Shown piece after piece: positions 42,399-51,168 of a stretch of DNA of 52,980 nt. The position numbers and the translations under genes are program-made. Positions within the stretch are counted from its first letter, which is position 1, and the number at the start of each line of letters is the position of its first letter. The stretch is from Labrys sp. WJW (lineage in GTDB: Bacteria; Pseudomonadota; Alphaproteobacteria; Rhizobiales; Labraceae), in NCBI RefSeq assembly GCF_001676615.1, contig NZ_LYXZ01000010.1:1-52980 (forward strand). The letters run 5' to 3'. Below the pieces are notes generated by a model. The model saw only the letters and a list, made by a program, of their open reading frames with translations, did no database searches and was not told where the DNA came from.

Positions 42399-43721
42399 TC
42401 ACATTTCTCGCCCCGCGCGCTTTTGCAGCCACCACAGCTTCGCCGCCGCGCCAAGGGACATGAACGGTTCGGGATAGAGCTTCCGGGGGGCGGGTTCCGA
42501 TAGCGCTTCCTCTACCATCGCCTCTCCGCTGCCCGCCGCCAGGTCGGCGATGAGCTTGCCATAGAGCGTGCCCTTGACCGTTCCCAGCCCGTTGCAGCAG
42601 CAGGCCGAATAGATGCCCTGCTCGACCTCGCCGAAGGCCGGCGCACTGTTGAGGGACAGGCACAGATGCCCGGCCCAGCGAAACTCCGCCTGCACGCCGG
42701 GCAGCATCGGGAACCGCTCGCCGAAGGAGCGGTCATGCGCCTTGCCGAAGTTTTTGACCAAATCTTCCGAAACCCGCATCGAGGAGTTGTAGGTGCAGGA
42801 ATTCCGCACCACGATCCGGTCTCCGAAGCGCCGGACGGTCGACCCGAGCGGATCGGCCGGGATGAGGCCCCAATAGTTCTCGCCGCCGAGCTTCGCCATC
42901 TGCGCCGAGGTCAGCTTTTGCGACATGCTCGCATAGAGGAAGATGTGCATGAGACGGCGGCGAAAAAAGCCGAAGCTTTCAACCTGCCCATTCACCGTCA
43001 GGATGATGCGGGGCGCCTCGACCTCTCCCAGAGGCGTCGACACCATATGCGTCGTCCCGCTCCTGATCGAGACGACCGGCGAATTCTCGAAGATCTCGAC
43101 CTTTTCGGCGAGGCCGTGGGCGACACCGCGAATATAGGCGGCCGGCTGTATCATCACCGTGCCCGGCGTGAAGGTGCCCCCGGCGTAGTAGGAGGTTCCG
43201 GTCACGCGGCGCAAATCGTCTGCGCTCAGTTTTTCGAACGGCTCGCCGAGGCTGGACAAATGCTGCTCGAACTCGGCAAGGACCCGCTGGCCTCGCGCCG
43301 TGGCGGCGCCATGATATTTGCCGGCCCGAATGAAATGAGGCTCCAGCCCGTATTCCGCGGCAGCGCCGGCTGCGAACTCGATCGCGGCCCGGTTCATCCG
43401 GATCTGCTTGACGTCGTGGTCGCGGCCGCCCGCGTAATTATCGCTCGCAAGTTCGTGCGGCAGGTCGATCATGAAGCCTGAATTGCGGCCCGCGGCACCC
43501 CAACCGATCCTCTGCGCATCGAGAACGACAATGCGGGCGCCGGGCTGCAGCTGTGTCAGGCGGCGTGCGGCTGCCATGCCGGCAAAGCCTCCGCCGATGA
43601 CGACCCAGTCGGCCTTGTACTTGCCCTCGAGGACGCGTGGCGGCGGCGGTTCTGGCAGGAGTTCGTACCAGCCCGACCCGGCCAGGTCGGCCGGCGTCCT
43701 GATCGCAGTGTGGATAGCCAT
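42399..43721 (-). CDS. FAD-dependent amine oxidase (DAO family, PuuB-like)
   Basis: This 440-residue flavoenzyme has the N-terminal dinucleotide motif WVVIGGGFAGMAAARRLTQL and the FAD-contact stretch GWGAAGRNSGFMIDLPHEL. Its C-terminal FAD region is YSACCCNGLGTVKGTLYGKL. The layout is that of gamma-glutamylputrescine oxidase (PuuB) and of sarcosine/N-methylamino acid and D-hydroxyproline oxidases. The enzyme would oxidise a secondary amine, giving an imine or releasing formaldehyde from an N-methyl group. It is the third gene of a minus-strand unit with the DapA-like and aldehyde dehydrogenase genes, 12 nt after the latter. In the betaine route it could act on N-methyl-hydroxyproline or D-hydroxyproline; this is inference. 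Confidence 0.88.
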   Translation of the reverse strand: MAIHTAIRTPADLAGSGWYELLPEPPPPRVLEGKYKADWVVIGGGFAGMAAARRLTQLQPGARIVVLDAQRIGWGAAGRNSGFMIDLPHELASDNYAGGRDHDVKQIRMNRAAIEFAAGAAAEYGLEPHFIRAGKYHGAATARGQRVLAEFEQHLSSLGEPFEKLSADDLRRVTGTSYYAGGTFTPGTVMIQPAAYIRGVAHGLAEKVEIFENSPVVSIRSGTTHMVSTPLGEVEAPRIILTVNGQVESFGFFRRRLMHIFLYASMSQKLTSAQMAKLGGENYWGLIPADPLGSTVRRFGDRIVVRNSCTYNSSMRVSEDLVKNFGKAHDRSFGERFPMLPGVQAEFRWAGHLCLSLNSAPAFGEVEQGIYSACCCNGLGTVKGTLYGKLIADLAAGSGEAMVEEALSEPAPRKLYPEPFMSLGAAAKLWWLQKRAGREM

Positions 43722-43733
43722 GGCGAAGCCGGT

Positions 43734-45260
43734 TCAGTCGAGCGTCTTGGTCGTGCGGGGGTCGGAGATATCGGCCCAAACCGTCTTCAGCTCCGTGTAC
43801 TGGTCATGGGCGTGCAGGGACTTGTCGCGGCCCCCGAAACCCGATTGCTTGAAGCCGCCGAACGGCGTGGTGATATCGCCCTCGCCATAACAGTTGATGG
43901 TCACGGTGCCCGCCCGGATGTCGCGTGCCATGCGATGGGCCTGGCCGAGATTGGCCGAGAAGACCGAGGCGGCAAGCCCATACGGGGTGTCGTTGGCGAC
44001 ACGTACCGCCTCATCCGCGCTCGCTACCGTGATGATCGACAGGACGGGGCCGAAGATCTCCTCCCTGGCGATCACCATGCCCGGTTTGACGTCGTCGAAG
44101 ATGGTCGGCTCGATGAAATAGCCCTTGCCGATCTTGCAGGCTTCGCCGCCGGCGATGATTTTCGCGCCCTCGGCCTTGCCCTTCCTGATGTAGTCCATGA
44201 TCGTCTCGAACTGTTCCTTCGAGACGATCGCGCCGAGCCGGTTGGCTGGATCGAGCGGGTCGCCGAGCGGCCAGTCCCTCAATTTGGCGATGATCTGCTC
44301 GACGAGCGCGTCCTTGACCTTTTCATGCACGATGAGCCTGGAATTGGACGAGCAGTTCTCGCCCATGTTCCAGAACACGGCCTGGGTCGCTTGCTGGGCC
44401 ACGACATCGAGGCACTCGGCATCGTCCATGACGATGCAGGGGTTCTTGCCCCCGCATTCGAGCACGACGCGCTTCAGATTGCTCTTGGCCGAATATTCGA
44501 GGAACTTGCGTCCGATATCGGTGGAGCCGGTGAACGCGACCATGTCGATGTCGGGATGCAGGCCAAGCGCCTGGCCCGTCACCTCGCCGGGCCCGGGCAG
44601 GATCTGCAAGACACCGCTCGGCAAGCCGGCCTGGTGGGCGAGCTCTGCCATGCGCAGTGCCGACATGTTGGTCTGCTCGGCCGGTTTGACGATGACGGAG
44701 TTGCCGGTGGCGAGCGCCGGCCCGATCTTCCAGGCCAGCATCAGGATCGGGAAATTCCAAGGCAGCACGCAGGCGACCACGCCAAGCGGCTGGCGCACGA
44801 TCATCGAGACCACGTTGTCGCCCGAAGGCGAGGTCTGGCCGTAGACCTTGTCGGTGGCCTCGGCATGCCATTCCAGGCAATGCAGGGCCTCGGGAATATC
44901 GATCGTCTCGACGTCGAAGATCGGTTTGCCGCTCTCCAGCGTCTCGATGACGGCCAACTCGTGGGCATTGTCCCGCAGCAGCTTGACGAAGCGCTTGAGC
45001 ACGCTCTTGCGCTCGCTGGGGTGGGCCCGCGACCAGGTGCCGGCCTCGAAGACCCCGCGTGCCTTCTCGACGGCGAGGTCCACGTCAGCCTTGCCACAGC
45101 TGGCGATCCTTGCGAGACGCTCGCCCGTGGCCGGATTGATGGAATCGAAGGTATCCGCGGACAGAGCCGGCCGCGCCTTGCCGTCGATCACCGCATTGGT
45201 CGGCAGCGGCAGGCTCTGGGCCAGGGCCGCGTACTCATCACGCGTTAAGAGCAACGACAT
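43734..45260 (-). CDS. Aldehyde dehydrogenase (PuuC/semialdehyde dehydrogenase-like)
   Basis: This 508-residue NAD(P)-dependent aldehyde dehydrogenase is of normal class-1/2 length. Motifs are VACVLPWNFPILMLAWKIGP, VIVKPAEQT, AFTGSTDIGRKFLEYSA, the general-base Glu in VLECGGKNPCIVMDDAE, the nucleophile Cys in NMGENCSSNSRLIV, EEIFGPVLSI and GGFKQSGFGGRDKSL. It resembles PuuC-type and semialdehyde dehydrogenases. The ATG at 45260 follows AAGAAGGG and overlaps the end of the DapA-like gene by 23 nt; a GTG at 45269 is an alternative. By context it could oxidise 2-oxoglutarate semialdehyde to 2-oxoglutarate. Confidence 0.9.
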   Translation of the reverse strand: MSLLLTRDEYAALAQSLPLPTNAVIDGKARPALSADTFDSINPATGERLARIASCGKADVDLAVEKARGVFEAGTWSRAHPSERKSVLKRFVKLLRDNAHELAVIETLESGKPIFDVETIDIPEALHCLEWHAEATDKVYGQTSPSGDNVVSMIVRQPLGVVACVLPWNFPILMLAWKIGPALATGNSVIVKPAEQTNMSALRMAELAHQAGLPSGVLQILPGPGEVTGQALGLHPDIDMVAFTGSTDIGRKFLEYSAKSNLKRVVLECGGKNPCIVMDDAECLDVVAQQATQAVFWNMGENCSSNSRLIVHEKVKDALVEQIIAKLRDWPLGDPLDPANRLGAIVSKEQFETIMDYIRKGKAEGAKIIAGGEACKIGKGYFIEPTIFDDVKPGMVIAREEIFGPVLSIITVASADEAVRVANDTPYGLAASVFSANLGQAHRMARDIRAGTVTINCYGEGDITTPFGGFKQSGFGGRDKSLHAHDQYTELKTVWADISDPRTTKTLD

Positions 45261-46182
45261 TCGGGGCACCCTTCTTGATGGACTTGTTGTCGATGGAAGC
45301 GATCACTGCCTTGAGGGTGCGGATGGTGTTCGCGAGTTCCCGCCGCTCGTCCTCTTCAAGCCCGCGCATCGGCTTGCGCACGGGCCCCGCCGGCAATCCC
45401 GCCAACTCGCAGCCATATTTGATGGCCTGGACGAATTTGCCGCCCTGCTCGAGCACCCGCATCAACGGCAGCAGGGCGGACATGATCAGCCGGCCCTTGG
45501 CGAAGTCCTTTTCGACGACGCAAGCATTGTAGAGGGCGAGATGCTCCTCGGGCAGGCAATTGCCCGCGCCGCACACCCAGCCCCTGGCCCCCCAGACGAA
45601 GAATTCCAGCGCCTGGTCGTCCATGCCGCAGAACAGATCGATATGCGGATAGTCGCGCGCCAGAATGTGCAACTGGTTCACGCTGCCGCTGGATTCTTTG
45701 ATCGCTCGGAAATTGGTGTTGCGGCCGACGCGGTCGAGGAACTCGGTGTCCATCATCGTGCCGGTGCGGCCGGGGTAGTTGTAGAGCATGATCGGCATGT
45801 CGGCCGCCCGGTCGATCGCCAGTGCATGGTTGGCGAGTTCCTGCTGCGTGGGCACCGCGTAGTAGGGCGAGCCGATCAGGATACCGTCATATTTCAAATC
45901 GCGGGCGATGAGCGCGTATTCGATGCAATCCTCGGTCCGGATGGCGCCGACGCCGGCGATCAACGGCACGCGGCCATGGGCAACCTTCGCGGCGAGCTTG
46001 AGCAGGCCCACCCGTTCGTCCCGTGACTGGGCATAGTACTCGCCCGTGGTTCCGCCGATGACGATGCCGTGGACGCCGGCCGCGATGAGATGTTCCAGGA
46101 CGGTTTCGAAGCCGGCTCGATCGATCGACCCGTCCTCGTGAAATGGCGTGATGATCGGCGGGATGACGCCTTTGAAGGACAT
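45238..46182 (-). CDS. Dihydrodipicolinate synthase (DapA) family lyase/deaminase
   Basis: This 314-residue class I aldolase-fold enzyme has the Schiff-base Lys at K162 (FRAIKESSGS), the catalytic Tyr region YNYPGRTGTMM (Y134), and the GGTTGEYYAQSRDER motif near residues 43-56. Members include DapA, N-acetylneuraminate lyase, 5-keto-4-deoxyglucarate dehydratase and pyrroline-4-hydroxy-2-carboxylate deaminase. Given the neighbouring HpbD-like epimerase, FAD oxidase and aldehyde dehydrogenase, the pyrroline-4-hydroxy-2-carboxylate deaminase role is the best guess, yielding 2-oxoglutarate semialdehyde. It is the first gene of the minus-strand unit and divergent from the ABC transporter genes. 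A biosynthetic DapA role is unlikely in this setting. Confidence 0.85.
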   Translation of the reverse strand: MSFKGVIPPIITPFHEDGSIDRAGFETVLEHLIAAGVHGIVIGGTTGEYYAQSRDERVGLLKLAAKVAHGRVPLIAGVGAIRTEDCIEYALIARDLKYDGILIGSPYYAVPTQQELANHALAIDRAADMPIMLYNYPGRTGTMMDTEFLDRVGRNTNFRAIKESSGSVNQLHILARDYPHIDLFCGMDDQALEFFVWGARGWVCGAGNCLPEEHLALYNACVVEKDFAKGRLIMSALLPLMRVLEQGGKFVQAIKYGCELAGLPAGPVRKPMRGLEEDERRELANTIRTLKAVIASIDNKSIKKGAPNVVALNA

Positions 46183-46406
46183 GGATTAGCTCCGCTGTAG
46201 CTCACGGAAGGATTGCGAAGAGACGCTACAGAAGTCCGGGCGCTTGGACAGTCGAAATAAAGTCAATCGGCAGGCTACTTTTTTGCGCCCGCCGGTTAGA
46301 GCAAATCCATGTTACGCATTTCTCACCTGATAAAGGTGGCCTGAACAAAACTGAAAAGCTCGACAATCCATGAATTGTCAAGCAACCATCACCAGGAGAG
46401 GGTACG

Positions 46407-47324
46407 ATGTCGAAGATGCCGAGCTTCGAGGCTTCACGGCGACAATTTCTACATTTGGGTGGTAATGCGGCCTTGGTGGCGGCAGGGTTTTCAACAACAG
46501 CTCTTGCCGATGCCTCGCGTCCGCTGGTCTATGCTTACGCGAATTGGTCCGATGCCCTCGCGATTACCTTTATAGGAAAGAAGCTGATCGAGGACAATTT
46601 TGGCTACAAGGTCCAGCCGCTGCAAGCCGATCCAGGCGTCATCTACGCCTCGCTCCAGTCCGGCAAGGTGGATGCCTTCTCGAATTCCTACATGCAGGGC
46701 ACGGGCCCGCTGAAGGGCGACTACAAGGGCGGCCAGGCGGACTATGTGAAGAAGGTCGCCGGCGCGATCGAGATTCTGGGCATTTCAGAAGGGCCGATGA
46801 CGCAGGGCCTGGCGGTGCCCGACTATGTCGAGATCAACTCGATCGAGGAACTGAATACCCACGCCGACAAGTTCGGCGGTAGCATCATCGGCATCGATGC
46901 GGGCTCGGGCCTGATGCAGTCGGCCGACAAGACCGTGAAGGCCTATGACCTCAAGCTCAAGCTCGTGGCGGGCAGCGAAGCGGCCATGGAAGCCGCCTTT
47001 GGCCGGGCCATCGGCCGCAAGGACTGGATCGTCGTCACCACGTGGGAGCCGCTGCCGATGTGGACCCAATACAAGATGCGCTATCTCAAGGATCCCAAGG
47101 CGACGATGATGGAAGAGCCGTTCTACTGCTTCCACGCCGTGCGCAAGGACTTCAAGGACAACTTCCCGAAGGCGCACGCATTCCTCCAGAAATTCCACAT
47201 TCCCAACGATCAGGAAGCGCTCGTGATGAGCTGGATCGACAAGGGAATGAAGCCCGAGGAAGCCGCTGCCAAGTGGATCGACGACAACAAGGGCAAAGGC
47301 CTCATCGAGCAGTGGCTCGCCTGA
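46407..47324 (+). CDS. Glycine betaine/proline-type ABC substrate-binding protein (ProX/OpuAC)
   Basis: This 305-residue binding protein has a twin-arginine signal (SRRQFLHLGGNAALVAAGF, cut near ALA-DA), so it is exported folded. Its mature part follows the OpuAC pattern: YANWSDALAITFIGKKLIED, VQPLQADPGVIYASLQSGKV, AFSNSYMQGTGPL, GIDAGSGLMQSADK and WIVVTTWEPLPMWTQYKM; aromatic residues in these segments form the betaine cage in known relatives. The ATG at 46407 follows AGGAGAGGG. It is first gene of the import operon and divergent from the DapA-like catabolic operon. The substrate is a betaine or related quaternary amine by family. Confidence 0.9.
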   Translation: MSKMPSFEASRRQFLHLGGNAALVAAGFSTTALADASRPLVYAYANWSDALAITFIGKKLIEDNFGYKVQPLQADPGVIYASLQSGKVDAFSNSYMQGTGPLKGDYKGGQADYVKKVAGAIEILGISEGPMTQGLAVPDYVEINSIEELNTHADKFGGSIIGIDAGSGLMQSADKTVKAYDLKLKLVAGSEAAMEAAFGRAIGRKDWIVVTTWEPLPMWTQYKMRYLKDPKATMMEEPFYCFHAVRKDFKDNFPKAHAFLQKFHIPNDQEALVMSWIDKGMKPEEAAAKWIDDNKGKGLIEQWLA

Positions 47325-47408
47325 GTCCCGCTTCTCACTTCGCCACGACGTTCGGGAGCGGATCTCTTCGTTCCTGAACGCCATCCCATTTGCCGAGGGA
47401 GGGGTTGG

Positions 47409-48533
47409 ATGGACGCCAGCAAACCGGCCATCGAAATCAAGGGACTCTACAAGCTTTACGGCCATAGCCCGCAGACGGCGCTGGATACACTGAGGGACGA
47501 CCCGAGCGCCACCGGCGCGCCAGGGCATTTCGTGGCGCTCAGGAACATCAATCTCTCGATCGAGCCGGGCAAGATCTGCGTGATCATGGGGCTCTCGGGC
47601 AGCGGCAAGTCTACGCTCCTGCGGTGCATCAACCGGCTCGTCGATCCGACTGGCGGCCGCATTCTCATCGGCGGGCGCGAGATCACCGGCGCCGGCAAGA
47701 AAGAGCTCCGGCAGATCCGCTCGAACTCGATAGGCATGGTGTTCCAGCATTTCGCGCTGCTCCCCCACATGTCCGTCGTCGACAACGTGGCCTTCGGGCT
47801 GCGCATTGCGGGCATGCCGCGGAAGGAGCGGCGGGCCAAGGCGTCCAAGGCGCTGGAACTGGTCGGCCTCAAGGATCTCGACAACCGCAAGCCCTCGAGT
47901 TTGAGCGGCGGCATGCGCCAGCGTGTCGGCCTCGCCCGTGCGCTGGTGATGGACACGCCCATCCTGCTCATGGACGAACCCTTCAGCGCCCTCGATCCGC
48001 TCATCCGCGAGGAGATGCAGCAAGAACTGCTCCGCCTCCAGGCCACGCTCAACAAGACGATCGTCTTCGTCACGCATGATCCCAACGAGGCCGCGACGCT
48101 GGGCGACCGCATCGCCATTCTCCTGAAGGGCGAAGTCGTGCAGGAGGGATCGCCGATGGACATCGTGCTGTCGCCCGCCAACGACTATGTGCGCAACTTC
48201 GTCAAGGGGATCGACGTCTTCAAGGTGCTCACCGCCGGCCAGGTCATGGAGGCGGATGCGGGCTTCCAGGCCGCCGAATGGAAGAAGCAGGATGTCGTCA
48301 AGGTCGGCGCTGATGACCTCATCGCGCCCTACCTCGATCGGCTCTCGTCGAATTCGGGGCCCCTCGCTGTTGTGCGGAACGATGGCAGCTTTGCCGGCCT
48401 GGTGACCGGCGCATCCCTGCTCAAAGCGCTGGCGGCCAATATCTCGCCTCCCAACAGGAAGCCCCAATCCGCTGCCGTCGCCGGCACGTCGGGCGGGAAA
48501 GGCATGGCAGAGGCCATGCAGCGAGCAGTCTGA
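47409..48533 (+). CDS. Betaine ABC transporter ATP-binding protein (ProV/OpuAA)
   Basis: This 374-residue ATPase has Walker A GLSGSGKST (about residue 61), Q-loop MVFQHFALLPHM, signature LSGGMRQRVGLAR, Walker B ILLMDEPFSAL and H-loop VFVTHD. An N-terminal stretch (AIEIKGLYKLYG) and a C-terminal CBS-like tail (about 275-350) are typical of ProV/OpuAA, where the CBS domains sense ionic strength. Here the tail is short and may hold only one repeat, so osmotic gating may be weaker and the system may serve nutrition. The start ATG at 47409 follows GAGGGAGGGG. The permease gene follows after 36 nt. Confidence 0.92.
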   Translation: MDASKPAIEIKGLYKLYGHSPQTALDTLRDDPSATGAPGHFVALRNINLSIEPGKICVIMGLSGSGKSTLLRCINRLVDPTGGRILIGGREITGAGKKELRQIRSNSIGMVFQHFALLPHMSVVDNVAFGLRIAGMPRKERRAKASKALELVGLKDLDNRKPSSLSGGMRQRVGLARALVMDTPILLMDEPFSALDPLIREEMQQELLRLQATLNKTIVFVTHDPNEAATLGDRIAILLKGEVVQEGSPMDIVLSPANDYVRNFVKGIDVFKVLTAGQVMEADAGFQAAEWKKQDVVKVGADDLIAPYLDRLSSNSGPLAVVRNDGSFAGLVTGASLLKALAANISPPNRKPQSAAVAGTSGGKGMAEAMQRAV

Positions 48534-48569
48534 CCATCGCGCCCGGGCGCATGAACAAGGAGACGCGTG

Positions 48570-49415
48570 ATGGATTTCTCGGAATTCGCCGACTCGATCG
48601 CCACGTCGATCGACGATTTCACCACCTATCTTTCGACGAATTACAGCTTCATCTTCGACTTCATCGGCTCGATCATCAACGGCATCAACGGCCCTCTGGC
48701 CACGGCGCTCACCATCGTGCCGGCCTGGATCATCATCGCCGTCGCGGTCGTTGGCGGCATTCTGCTTGGGCGGATCACGCTCGCCATTCTCGGCGGGGTG
48801 GGCCTCGCCTTCATCCTTGCCATGAACCTCTGGGCGGCGGCGATGCTGACCCTTTCCCTCGTGCTGACCGCCGCCTTCATCGCTCTGCTGATCGGCATTC
48901 CCCTCGGCATGCTCATCGCCGAGTCCAAGAAGGTCAATGCGGTCGTCGAACCGGTTCTCGACTTCATGCAGACCATGCCCCCTTTCGTATTGCTCGTCCC
49001 CGCGGTGTTCTTCTTCGGGGTCGGTACGGTTCCCGGTGTGATCGCCACGATCTTCTTCGCGATTCCGCTGCCGACGCGTCTCACGGCGCATGGCCTCAGG
49101 ATGGTGGAAAGCGAAATGGTGGAGGCGGGGGAGGCCTTCGGCGCGGGCCGCATGACCATCCTGTTCCTGATCAAGCTGCCGCAGGCCTTCCGATCGATCA
49201 TGGCCGGCGTCAATCAATGCATCATGATGTCCCTGTCGATGGTCATCATCGCTTCGATGATCGGCGCGGGCGGACTGGGCGACGAGATCATCCGCTCCAT
49301 CTCCCGGCTTCAGGTCGGCAAGGGGGTGGAGGCGGGCCTGGCCGTGGTGGTCCTGGCGATCGTCATCGACCGTTTCTCCAAGCGCATCAGCCAGAAGGTC
49401 GATCCAACCGCCTGA
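48570..49415 (+). CDS. Betaine ABC transporter permease (ProW/OpuAB)
   Basis: This 281-residue inner-membrane permease has about seven TM segments and the binding-protein-dependent transport motif EAGEAFGAGRMTILFLIKLPQ (the EAA loop that contacts the ATPase). Its central region LDFMQTMPPFVLLVPAVFFF is the ProW/OpuAB hallmark, and MIGAGGLGDEIIRSIS follows near the C-terminus. The ATG at 48570 comes 7 nt after AAGGAG; a GTG just before it is less well placed. It completes the ProX-ProV-ProW type importer. The next gene starts about 200 nt downstream. Confidence 0.92.
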   Translation: MDFSEFADSIATSIDDFTTYLSTNYSFIFDFIGSIINGINGPLATALTIVPAWIIIAVAVVGGILLGRITLAILGGVGLAFILAMNLWAAAMLTLSLVLTAAFIALLIGIPLGMLIAESKKVNAVVEPVLDFMQTMPPFVLLVPAVFFFGVGTVPGVIATIFFAIPLPTRLTAHGLRMVESEMVEAGEAFGAGRMTILFLIKLPQAFRSIMAGVNQCIMMSLSMVIIASMIGAGGLGDEIIRSISRLQVGKGVEAGLAVVVLAIVIDRFSKRISQKVDPTA

Positions 49416-49616
49416 GACGACCTTTTCGGCACAGGACTCATTGCGGCGGTACGGCCAGGCCGTGCCCCGTTCGCCCGTCCATGACGGAGGTTCCGACAAA
49501 CTATGCGGGGCGCGGAGAACTCAACCAAGACATGAGACTTTTGCAGCTTCAAGGCACTGGCAACCAGCTCGATTTGAGGGAAATCTGTCTCAATTCCAGG
49601 CACATCGTTCACGGAC

Positions 49617-50390
49617 ATGGGAATGACTGAGGACACCATCAAGACTGCAGTGATAACCGGCGCGGCCGGCGGCATCGGGCGTACGATTGCCCGCAAGTTC
49701 ATCGGGAATGGCTTTCGGGTGGTTCTTGGCGATGCCGACGCCGATCAACTCGCCTCGTTCTGTGCTGAACTCAACGCCGGCAGCGAAATAGCCTGGGTGG
49801 TGCCAGGGGATCTTCGAACCAAGGCCTATTGCGAAGATCTCGTCGATGCGGCGCTCGCCAAGACCGGGCGGATCGACGTCCTGGTGAACAATGCCGGCAT
49901 CATCACCCGCGGCAACATCCTCGAGACCTCGGACGACGACTGGATCAGGACCTTCGACGTCAACCTCACGGCGGTCTTCTATACCTGCCGCAGGGCGATC
50001 GGGCACATGAAGGCGGCAGGCGGTGGTGCCATCGTCAACATCGCGTCCTGCTGGGGTCTCTATCCCGGCCCCGGCCATCCCGCCTATTGCACCAGCAAGG
50101 GCGCAGTTGCCACGCTGACGAAATGCCTGGGGCGCGACCATGCCCCCGACGGCATCCGGATCAATGCGGTATGTCCCAACGAAGTGAACACCCCGATGCT
50201 GCGCACCGGCTTCATCAAGCGCGGCTTCGATCCCGACACGGCCATTGATGAGCTCAATCGCAGCGTCCCCCTCGGCCGTATCGCCGAGCCCGAGGACATC
50301 GCTGAGGTGGTCTATTTCCTGTCGTCGGATGCGGCCCGTTACATCGCGGGCACCGCCGTCGAGGTCAATGGCGCCAAGCCCGTATATTGA
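49617..50390 (+). CDS. SDR-family oxidoreductase
   Basis: This 257-residue short-chain dehydrogenase has cofactor motif TGAAGGIGRTIARKFIGNGF, NNAGI, and the catalytic stretch NIASCWGLYPGPGHPAYCTSKGA (Ser, Tyr, Lys). VCPNEVNTPML follows, and the end is ARYIAGTAVEVNGAKPVY. Asp in VLGDAD near the end of strand two favours NAD. The ATG at 49617 is used, with an ATG 6 nt further on as an alternative; neither has a strong ribosome site. It stands in line with the betaine transporter genes and 10 nt before a second SDR gene. The substrate is unknown, possibly a hydroxylated betaine or a downstream hydroxy acid. Confidence 0.88.
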   Translation: MGMTEDTIKTAVITGAAGGIGRTIARKFIGNGFRVVLGDADADQLASFCAELNAGSEIAWVVPGDLRTKAYCEDLVDAALAKTGRIDVLVNNAGIITRGNILETSDDDWIRTFDVNLTAVFYTCRRAIGHMKAAGGGAIVNIASCWGLYPGPGHPAYCTSKGAVATLTKCLGRDHAPDGIRINAVCPNEVNTPMLRTGFIKRGFDPDTAIDELNRSVPLGRIAEPEDIAEVVYFLSSDAARYIAGTAVEVNGAKPVY

Positions 50391-50400
50391 GAGAAGTTCT

Positions 50401-51168
50401 ATGTCGAAGAGACTTGAAGGCAAGATTGCGGTCATCACCGGGGGCGGACGGGGCATCGGGCTGGGCATCACCCAGCGCTTTGCCGAGGAAGGGGCTCGGA
50501 TTGCGATCGTGCAACGAAATGCCCCGCCCGCCTCCATCCTGAACGAGCAGACGGTCTTCATCCAAGCCGATCTCACCCGTCCCGATGAGCTTGCGAGTGC
50601 CGTCGATCGAGCCGCCGAGCGCTTCGGCGGTCTCGACATCCTGGTGAACAATGCCGGCATCATGTTCGAGAAGACGGTCGAGGAGATGTCCGAGGAAGAC
50701 TGGGATCAGATGATGACAGTCAATCTCAAGGCCCCCTTCCTTCTCACCAAGAGGGCCGTGCCCCTGATGCGGTCTCGCGGCGGCGGGAGCCTGATCAATA
50801 TCGGTTCGATCGAGGGGATCGGCTCCAATCCGGGCCACCCGGCCTACTCTGCTTCCAAGGCGGGTATTCATGGCTTCACCGCTGCGGTCGCGGTGGATCA
50901 CGGACGGGATGGCATCCGCTGCAACGCGATCGCACCGGGCTGGATCAATTCGGACCTCAGCGAGATCTATCTGGAAAGCATGCCCGACAGCTCGCGGATC
51001 CGACGCGAACTGCTGGCCATGCATCCGGCAGGTCGCCTAGGAGAGCCGCGCGACATCGGCAATCTGGCAGTATGGCTCGCCTCCGATGAGAGCACATTCG
51101 CGACGGGGCAGGTCTTTGTCGTGGATGGCGGCCGCACCAAGAAGTTGCCGCTGCCGATAGCGACATAA
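50401..51168 (+). CDS. SDR-family oxidoreductase
   Basis: This 255-residue short-chain dehydrogenase has TGGGRGIGLGITQRFAEEGA, NNAGIMFEKTVEEMSEEDW, the catalytic segment NIGSIEGIGSNPGHPAYSASKAGI (Ser, Tyr, Lys) and GWINSDLSEIYLES. The C-terminus is TFATGQVFVVDGGRTKKLPL. It is distinct from the SDR just upstream, so the two may act on successive substrates or as partners. The ATG at 50401 follows GAGAGAAG. It is the last gene of the plus-strand run that begins with the betaine-binding protein; a long AT-rich gap follows. Confidence 0.9.
   Translation: MSKRLEGKIAVITGGGRGIGLGITQRFAEEGARIAIVQRNAPPASILNEQTVFIQADLTRPDELASAVDRAAERFGGLDILVNNAGIMFEKTVEEMSEEDWDQMMTVNLKAPFLLTKRAVPLMRSRGGGSLINIGSIEGIGSNPGHPAYSASKAGIHGFTAAVAVDHGRDGIRCNAIAPGWINSDLSEIYLESMPDSSRIRRELLAMHPAGRLGEPRDIGNLAVWLASDESTFATGQVFVVDGGRTKKLPLPIAT

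Noticed and set aside
43710..45248. A 512-codon plus-strand frame opposite the aldehyde dehydrogenase
   Set aside because: Same reason: the minus-strand gene has all catalytic motifs.
46324..46338. Small CACCT/AGGTG inverted repeat upstream of the betaine-binding protein gene
   Set aside because: Five-base arms are too short to separate from chance.
46785..49499. A 904-codon minus-strand open frame over the betaine transporter
   Set aside because: It is antisense to three well-defined ABC transporter genes and shows low-complexity charged sequence without domains.
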